Origin: Azolla pinnata
Lineage: Eukaryota; Streptophyta; Polypodiopsida; Salviniales; Salviniaceae
NCBI GenBank assembly: GCA_037176905.1
Contig: JBBBWG010005002.1
Location: forward strand, 45,811 to 72,794
DNA length: 26,984 nucleotides
Direction of reading: 5' to 3'
Part shown: piece after piece, positions 20,856 to 26,984 of the stretch
How positions within the stretch are numbered: position 1 is the first letter of the stretch
Layout: every line of letters starts with the position of its first letter
Position numbers and translations under genes: made by a program
Notes under the pieces: model-generated
Databases searched by the model: none
The model's input: only the letters and a program-made list of their open reading frames with translations
What the model was told of the DNA's origin: nothing

Positions 20856-22289
20856 ACTCAAATGCAGGATGGGCTGAAAGAATCGTCGACGGATGGTTTA
20901 CAAGATGTAAGTGAGTTCTTCTTTCAGCAGAAGGTGAAGGAGAGAAAAATGTTCTATCAAGAACGAGAGGTTTAGAATCCCTACAAATGACCTACAGGAG
21001 TGAGATCCATATAACACACATCTGATTTGAGCAGCTAGAGAAAGCCGTAGACGTAGTGTGGAAGTAGCGGAAGACAAGAAGAAAGCATCCTTGTCTTTTC
21101 ATAAGAAAACAACTTGGTGGATACAAATGGGAGGTAGAATGAATGGAGATTTCTTCGCAGTCTGTAGACTAAAAATGCATGCCACATCAGTAATACAACT
21201 GAAGAGAGATGGTGGCAACATTGCAACAGATGGAGGATAGCAACCTCATTGTATATCAAGATTCGCTTTCGGCTGAATACACAACGCAGGGGAAAAGCCG
21301 AAGATTGAAAACCGAGCATGGAGCAAACATTAAACTGATTATGTCAGAGAATCCCAATCATCGAATGATTCCCAAACTTAGCTTCACACCAAAACTGGGA
21401 AAGGGGAAGCCTGTTGCTCGTCAGATCCGTTGGATACGAGCTCACATGCATCAAAATCGAGCAAATCGTCGGCCATCTGTATTTCACCAGACATCACTAA
21501 TGCTTCAGACAGCAGTGCTATTTCGGTTTCTTTTTTTGTTTTTTGGTCAGATACCAAAAAGCCCATGTATCATTTTCCCTGTTCCAATCATATTCCTTGA
21601 GAGAATTTGTTCTTTTCCCAAAAACAAAGACCAAATCCACTCTCAAATTCTGAGAAATCCGAAAATTTGTGTTCCCAACTCCGCCGATATCATAAAAGAC
21701 CAAGTTTTCCAAACTGTTCCTGGTCCCTCAGCCAACATGTGAAATTCCAAGCTTTTACAGAACCATAGCATCTTTTGTTCACCCCAAAGTGGGCTCTTAC
21801 TTGTCAATGGTCGTCATGAAGCTCAAGAAAGATTACCAAACATGGTTACCCTACAACAGAATGAATTCACTGCAATTCTCACCAATACCAATATCCTGAA
21901 GCACTTGTAAAATGGACTCAAGTCTATGGTTCAAAAGCTTTCTTTTGATGCATACCCATCAAATAATCAGGAAAAGCCTGCATCCTCTTTCCATCTTCCG
22001 AACAGATAGCCAGGAGTGGCAATCAATTCATTCGACATTATCTCCCTGATTATGTACAATCGTATGTTTCACCACAATGCAACACGCTCAGCACTAAGAG
22101 AGACCTAAATCGCTCTCTCCAAGAATAGGAAGACATTGTCATCTGCATGCTACTTTGAGCATTGAGATGGAATTGGGAGATCATTAGGTTGAGGGTTTGA
22201 TGGCAGCATCACCACAAAATGCTGCCAGCATCCATTGACACAAAGTTTTGGGTTTTGGATTTTGGAGATTCTTCTGGGGCCTTGCTTCC
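20856..22289. other. Convergent intergenic region between MBD4L and SDR
   Basis: This region contains the 3' flanks of two convergent genes. After the TGA at 20853, the same frame is open again to a TAG at 20973. A plus-strand open frame at 21209-21742 (177 residues) begins with ATG but shows no domain, signal peptide or biased composition I recognise, so I do not call it a gene. No RNA gene or transposon end is visible. Confidence 0.5.
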
Positions 22290-24492
22290 TTATTCTTCAG
22301 GATAAACCATCTTCTTTGTAACTCCACCATCGACAACAAATTCTTGGCCTGTAATGAATCCAGCTTTTTCATCATCGCATAAGAACAGACATATCTCCGC
22401 CACATCTTCTGGCCTTCCTACCCTTCCGGCAGGATGCCAAGCATGATCCTCGGGTCGCAGTACAGAATCCCCATCTGGATCCGTATTAATCCATCCAGGA
22501 AGAACAGCATTCACACGCACACGCCCTGCTAATGTGATCGCCTGCCAAGACGGCATTGATGTTTAGGACATGTTCCAGACCCTAATCAGCTTTCATGTAA
22601 TGTAGGAAAATAGAGAAAAGACATGCTTGTGAATGGGTTAAGCCACAAAGGCCAGCCTTTGATGCACTATATGCCATGGTGTTGGGCTCGCTCTGAAGAG
22701 CTCGAGTGCTAGAGATATGGATGATGCTCGACCTCCCTGGGACCATATATGGCAGTACATGTTCGGACATGAAATATGCGCCATTGAGGTTTGTCGCAAT
22801 CGTCTCTATGAATGATTTGAACTTGTCATCTTCTCTTCTGAATGCTGTCCGTCCTGAAATGATATGCAATGTATGTCAATTTTTAATACTTTGACCTTCC
22901 ATGTTACTATATTTTGAATTCCAAACAAATTGATAAATAGATTATCTATATCCACAAGCAAGTGTGAAGTATATGCCAAGTATTACATTATTACTCATTA
23001 ATATGTGGATGTTCCAAGCTGTGACATACTCATAAATGTGTGTATGTCCCAAGCTGTTTGAGTTGCCAACATTCAAGGCTATGAATCTGTTTCCAGACTG
23101 TTGATCTGCCAAATGTATTGAGAACTCTTACGTATGTACACATGAAGGTGTCTTCCATATGTTATAAGATGCAGTAACAACTACTTTGTATCGATATTAA
23201 AGAGAACAAGCAACGAGAGCCGAAAATCAAAGACCTGCATTATTAATGAGTACATGCATTTCGTTGCCAAACCATTGCACTGCTTCATCAACAATTAGCT
23301 TTGCTTGACCAGGGTCACTGATATCAGCCCGAACAAAATGGAATCGATCTACCAGCTTCAAATCCGTATTTGATGCACTGGGCAATGGTGGGTAAATTTC
23401 ACCTTCAAAATCCAGAATATCTGTGCCCACCACTTTATATCCCTGATACAAATATTAGATTTAGGGCACAAAGTACTGTTGAACAGTTTCCACATGAAAG
23501 AAAGTCATTAAAAACCGTTTCAAATGTGGCATTTTTAAGTGTTAGATAAAAAAAAAACCAGGCAAATATCCATGTTTTGAGGAAGTTCAAGGGATAGATA
23601 TGTTTTTTAATGTCTACTAGTTATGTCAGCCTTGATATCTCTCCAAATCTCGAAGTTTATAAAAGCTTGTTGTCTACCACACAATTGAGATTTGCATAAA
23701 AAAATCAGCATACTCCGTGTCATCCTATATGATTTAGTTTCAAAGTGGCATGTGTTTACAAGCAGGCAAACATTCATGTTTGAGAAAGTTCAATGAATAG
23801 ATATTGTTTTGAATGTCCGGTAGTTATGCTAACCATGATGATATGTGCCCACATAAAAGAGTTCATAAAAAGCTAGTCTACCATGCAATTGAGAATGAAT
23901 AGAAAAATCATCATGCCCGTATCCTCATATATGATTTGTTTTCAAAGTGCCATGTTTCTTCAGCCTCTTCGCATGTGTTTAAAATCAACACCTGGTCACA
24001 TATTTCCAGCTTCAGTAACCAACGGATAGATCTACGCTGCGAGAACAATCCTATTTTTAATTGCTCAATGTCAACTGCTTCACAGGCACCTTCTGGATAG
24101 CACTCAATGCAAGGGGAATTAAGCCATTAGGTCAAAAGAAAGAAAATGCCATTCATCATGCTACATGTTGCGTTTCCACCACAAAAATCCGGTAAGAAAC
24201 CATAGCTACAATCCTCATTAAATAACCCCTGAAGAGAGATTCACGAATCTGCCCCAGTTCTGCTGACTTGCCGTAAGCGCATGGGTAGAAATGGAAGGGA
24301 GATCAAGCCATCGGATAAAGATGAAAACCCTCTTTTTGTACTATGCCAAAACACCAGAGCTACAATCCTAACCCTAACCTGGAGCAGGAAGGTCCGAAGC
24401 AGGCAACGGCCGATACCCGAAGGTCGAGCAACGCCAGTGATGATGGCGCAGCGATCCGACCCTCCTCCAACTCCGCCTGCTGCTGCGATCAT
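22290..24492 (-). CDS. Classical short-chain dehydrogenase/reductase (SDR)
   Basis: This encodes an NAD(P)-dependent oxidoreductase of the classical SDR fold; the substrate cannot be read from sequence. Minus-strand exons join in phase: 24492-24379, 23442-23235, 22853-22627, 22541-22290; 801 nt, 266 residues, the normal single-domain length. The Rossmann motif is TGVARPSGIG (19-28), two residues longer between TG and GIG than the common TGxxxGIG. Asp after the second strand (VVGTDI) hints at NAD. INNAG is at 104-108, the catalytic tetrad is Asn129, Ser156, Tyr169 and Lys173 (YSASK), then RVRVNAVLPGW and the C-terminal FVVDGG. No organelle targeting peptide is evident from the ATG at 24492. 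The third intron needs a GC donor (caa/gcatgt) with acceptor ggcag; all others are GT-AG. The ending GGVTKKMVYPEE recalls bacterial SDRs annotated as glucose dehydrogenase-like, but this is memory only. Confidence 0.85.
22854..23234 (-). other. SDR intron 2
   Basis: The intron runs on the minus strand from gcag/gtcttt to tttcag/ga. It is AT-rich and contains no recognised element or open frame. Confidence 0.75.
23443..24378 (-). other. SDR intron 1
   Basis: The intron runs on the minus strand from ctccag/gttagggttagg to tatcag/gg. The donor region carries two TTAGGG-like units, probably by chance. A diverged duplication is present: caggcaaatatccatgttttgagg near 23559 and caggcaaacattcatgtttgag near 23763, each followed by aagttcaa and (g/t)gatagatat, with a period near 203 bp. 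No gene lies within it. Confidence 0.7.
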
Positions 24493-24518
24493 GCTCCTGC
24501 CCTGAATCCTCCGCCAAA

Positions 24519-24571
24519 CAGAAGAAGAAGAAGAAGCAGAAGAAGAAGAAGAAGAAGAAGAAGAAGAAGCA
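24519..24571. repeat. (AGA)n microsatellite in the SDR 5' flank
   Basis: About 17 AGA/AGC triplets lie 27 bp beyond the SDR start codon. On the SDR strand this is a CT-rich leader (ttctt), common in plant 5' UTRs. Confidence 0.9.
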
Positions 24572-24689
24572 GGGGGGGGATGAGGACGAAGAGGGAAGCT
24601 ACAGCTGACAGGAATCAGCGATGGCGGCAGCAGCGAGCGACGGATGATCATCCTCCTTCTTCCTGTCCTCGCTCTCCCGCTCGCACCTT

Positions 24690-25190
24690 CGTATACGTAC
24701 ATTGGACCGTATGCGTACACAGATCCGCATACGTACACCCAACCGTATCTGTACAGGGATGCATGAAACCGTATGCGTACGCGGGTCCGCATACGTACAC
24801 GCAACCGTACCCGTACAGGGATGCATTACAAACGTAGGTGTACACGGATCCGTATACGTACATATACACGCATATGTATCCCAAACGTATACACAGAGGC
24901 TTCTGTATTTTGCCTCCCGTATTGCTGTACATCCGATGAAACCGGCTTTTGCTCGGGACATATCTATACGTATAGGCGTACATGCTTATACGGACCGAAT
25001 ACGTAGTTTCGCCGTGTTTTCAAGCCTCAAGGAGCTGCTGATTCGAAACCGGCTTCGCTAATGTTGTATATCGTACGCGTACGCATGTGTATGTATACGT
25101 ATATGTATATATATGTGCGTGTACGTATAGGCGTATACACTTATATGGATCGAATACGTAGTTCTGCCGTGTTTTTGAGCCTGATCGGGC
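24690..25190. repeat. CGTA/TACG-rich repeat block upstream of SDR
   Basis: A 62-bp unit starting ccgtatgcgtac at 24707 recurs at 24769, with the same catacgtacac and gtacagggatgcat blocks, then decays to about 24900. A second direct repeat with a period of 155 bp (acgtataggcgta ... gaatacgtagtt) is at 24968-25030 and 25123-25185. Between its copies, 25072-25129 is a perfect alternation of pyrimidine and purine. Several open frames here are products of the repeat. Confidence 0.85.
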
Positions 25191-25434
25191 TCCTGAGAGG
25201 AGCTGCTCGGAAGCTTCTTCAGTTGTGAAGCTCTTGGCTCCCGACTGATCTACAAGCTTCTCGGCCGGGTTCCGTTTGCTTTGCATCTGGCTCGAGTGTT
25301 TTTACTTCTGTTTTTGTTTTTATTTCTTTCAAGAGAAGATCCTATCAATTAGTCATTCCCAGACAGATGCCCAAAGGGCCACAGACACTTGCAGTGGCAC
25401 AAACCTAAGTAGTGGGACATTATACCGATTCTGA
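25191..25434. other. Spacer between repeat blocks
   Basis: No gene, RNA or element is recognised between the CGTA-rich block and the large-unit repeat array. It contains a T-rich stretch near 25300-25330. Confidence 0.5.
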
Positions 25435-26257
25435 TTTAGGGTTTGAGGATTCCAAACCGACATTGATATATATCTCGAACGAACCTGAACCCAAAACCGA
25501 TGTCCCTTGAGCCCAAAACCTGAATCGGTGTGGTACCAAAACCAGCTCTGAACACTTAAGTCAGTTCACGTTACGCCATTATAAATCGGCTTTAATGGTT
25601 CCGTTCTGGCTCAAGCTGAAACTGCTGCCGATGCCCGATTCTGACCGATTTGGATCAAGTGAACGATTCTGACCAAATGAAGCTGGGAGGCCAGATTCGA
25701 TCGGAAGTCGCGCCCTTTGCAAAGCGGAAAAACAGCATGAAAGCAAAGCAGAATGTGAACCAAGCTGAACCAAACCGATGTCCATTGTTTGAGCCAAAAC
25801 TTTAAATCGGTTTGGAATCCTCAAACCTAAACCAAAACCAGCTTCGAATTCTTAAGTCAGTTAACGTCAAGCCATTATAAATCGGCTTTCAATGGTTTAG
25901 TTTTCTGGCTCAAGCCGAATTCTGACGAATTTGGGCTCCCATCAGATCAGCTGACGTCATGTCCTCTGCAGAGCGAAAAACAGCAAGAAAGCAAAGCAAA
26001 ATGCGAACCAAGCCGAACTGAATCGATGTCCGTTGTTGAGCCAAAACTTAAATCTGTTTGGAATCCTCAAACCTATAAACCAAAACCAACTTTGAATTCT
26101 TAAGTCAGTTAACGTAAAGCCATTATAAATCGGCTTTCAATGGTTTAGTTTTGGCTCAAGCCGAATTCTGACCAATTTGGGCTCCCATTAGATCAACTGA
26201 ATGATGATTTTGACCCAAGTGAATGAAGTTGGGAAATTTCTGACATGTTGGGAGGCC
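25435..26257. repeat. Diverged tandem array of ~245-280 bp units
   Basis: About three units share the order (a/g)a(a/t)cgatgtcc, ttgagccaaaac, tttggaatcctcaaacc, cttaagtcagtt(a/c)acgt, gccattataaatcggcttt, ggctcaagc(c/t)ga, ctgaccgatttgg and gggaggcc. Unit starts fall at about 25497, 25777 and 26023. A short inverted copy, gggtttgaggattccaaacc, lies at about 25438-25457. No coding region is evident. Confidence 0.85.
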
Positions 26258-26955
26258 AAATTTGGTCAGAAATCATGTCGCGAAAACAACACGAAAGCGA
26301 ATTTGGTCAGAAATCATCTCGCGAAAACAGCACAAAAGCGAATTTGGTGAGAAATCATCTCGCAAAAACAGGAAGAGAGCGAATTTGGTCAGAAATCATC
26401 TCGCAGAAACAACAAGAAAGCAAATTTGGTCAGAAATCATGTGGCAAAAATAGCAAGAAAGCAAATTTGGTCAGAAATCGTGTGGCAAAAACAGCAAGGA
26501 AGCAAATTTGGTCAGAAATCATGTGGCAAAAACAGCAAGAATGCAAATGTGGTCAGAAATCATGTCGCCAAAACAGCAAGAAAGCAAATCTGGTAAGAAA
26601 TCATGTCGCAAAAACAGCAAGAAAGCAAATTTGGCCAGAAATCATGTGGCAAAAACAGCAAGAAAGCGAATTTGGTCAGAAATCATGTCGCCAAAACAGC
26701 AAGAAAGCAAATCTGGTAAGAAATCATGTCGCAAAAACAGCAAGAAAGCAAATTTGGCCAGAAATCATGTGGCAAAAACAGCAAGAAAGCGAATTTGGTC
26801 AGAAATCATGTCGCCGAAACAGCAAGAAAGCAAATCTGGTAAGAAATCATGTCGCCAAAACAGCAAGAAAGCAAATTTGGCCAGAAATCATGTCGCCAAA
26901 ACAGCAGGAAAGCGAATTTGGTCAGAAATCATGTCGGCTAAAACAGCAAGAAAGC
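26258..26955. repeat. 41-bp minisatellite, 17 copies, with a three-unit higher-order pattern
   Basis: Seventeen units of 41 bp (the last is 42) run from 26258 to 26955. The consensus opens (g/a)aatttggtcagaaatc, continues atgtcgc and ends aacagcaagaaagc. From the eighth copy, three variants recur in the same order three times: ggtcag with tcgcc, ctggtaag, and ggccag. This defines a 123-bp higher-order unit. The array starts where the preceding large unit has ggaggccaaatttggtcag, so it seems to have grown from that segment. Confidence 0.95.
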
Positions 26956-26984
26956 AAGGAGAAAGCAAGAGCAGGAGGAAGACC

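Noticed and set aside
21209..21742. 177-residue plus-strand open frame with ATG between the convergent genes
   Set aside because: No domain, no compositional bias like the neighbouring exons and no homologue recalled; transcript evidence would be needed.
24366..24381. Telomere-like cctaaccctaacc at the SDR exon 1 donor
   Set aside because: Fewer than three units, and the plant-type repeat would be CCCTAAA; it is more simply explained as part of the splice donor and flanking intron.
24241..25061. Arg/Tyr/Thr-rich frames on both strands upstream of SDR
   Set aside because: They follow the periodicity of the CGTA-rich repeat and carry no domain; the true SDR start at 24492 is set by the Rossmann motif and exon phase.
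26262..26453. 63-residue repetitive frame with periodic WSEI
   Set aside because: It is a by-product of the 41-bp array; 41 is not a multiple of three, so the frame cannot persist.
1..26984. CRISPR array, bacterial operon or phage-like system
   Set aside because: Exon-intron genes of plant families exclude a prokaryotic setting, and the regular arrays are minisatellites without unique spacers.

Overview
The window is nuclear DNA of a land plant, most likely a flowering plant. The genes have many short exons with GT-AG introns. Their products match plant versions of mitochondrial IBA57, a PXA-PX-nexin_C sorting nexin, an MBD4-like DNA glycosylase and a classical short-chain dehydrogenase. The rest is dense in microsatellites, minisatellites and two-copy local duplications. 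I cannot name the species. All homology calls rest on remembered family motifs, not on a search. Exon joins were chosen by splice signals plus reading phase, and each of the three complete gene models sums to a multiple of three.

Layout: (1) 1-750, two tandem duplications and no gene. (2) 751-2993 (+), the 3' four exons of an IBA57/CAF17-like gene; its 5' exons are not in the window. (3) 2994-6104, intergenic, with a (GAA)n tract, a 40-46 bp minisatellite and a candidate terminal-inverted-repeat element (about 5.17-6.06 kb) that carries tRNA-like promoter boxes and a TATA/RY motif pair. (4) 6105-7362, a 1.26-kb CAC/CAT/GTC trinucleotide tract ending about 310 bp before the next start codon. 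(5) 7672-15360 (+), a 15-exon gene for a 1007-residue membrane-anchored PXA-PX-nexin_C protein. (6) 16.2-16.6 kb, a GATC-rich hairpin minisatellite. (7) 16817-20071 or 20855 (+), an MBD4-like thymine/uracil DNA glycosylase gene. (8) 22290-24492 (-), a four-exon short-chain dehydrogenase convergent with MBD4L. (9) 24.5-26.98 kb, three unrelated repeat families, ending in a 17-copy 41-bp array.

The four genes have unrelated housekeeping roles (Fe-S cluster assembly, endomembrane or lipid traffic, base excision repair, redox metabolism) and I see no operon-like or pathway relation. I did not find a clear undescribed multi-gene system. The most unusual material is the repeat architecture: the trinucleotide tract at a gene promoter, a 58-bp perfect purine-pyrimidine alternation, hairpin GATC repeats, a nested 41-bp higher-order repeat, and gene-structure oddities (a GC-AG intron, an in-frame retainable intron, and an alternative 3' end of MBD4L).
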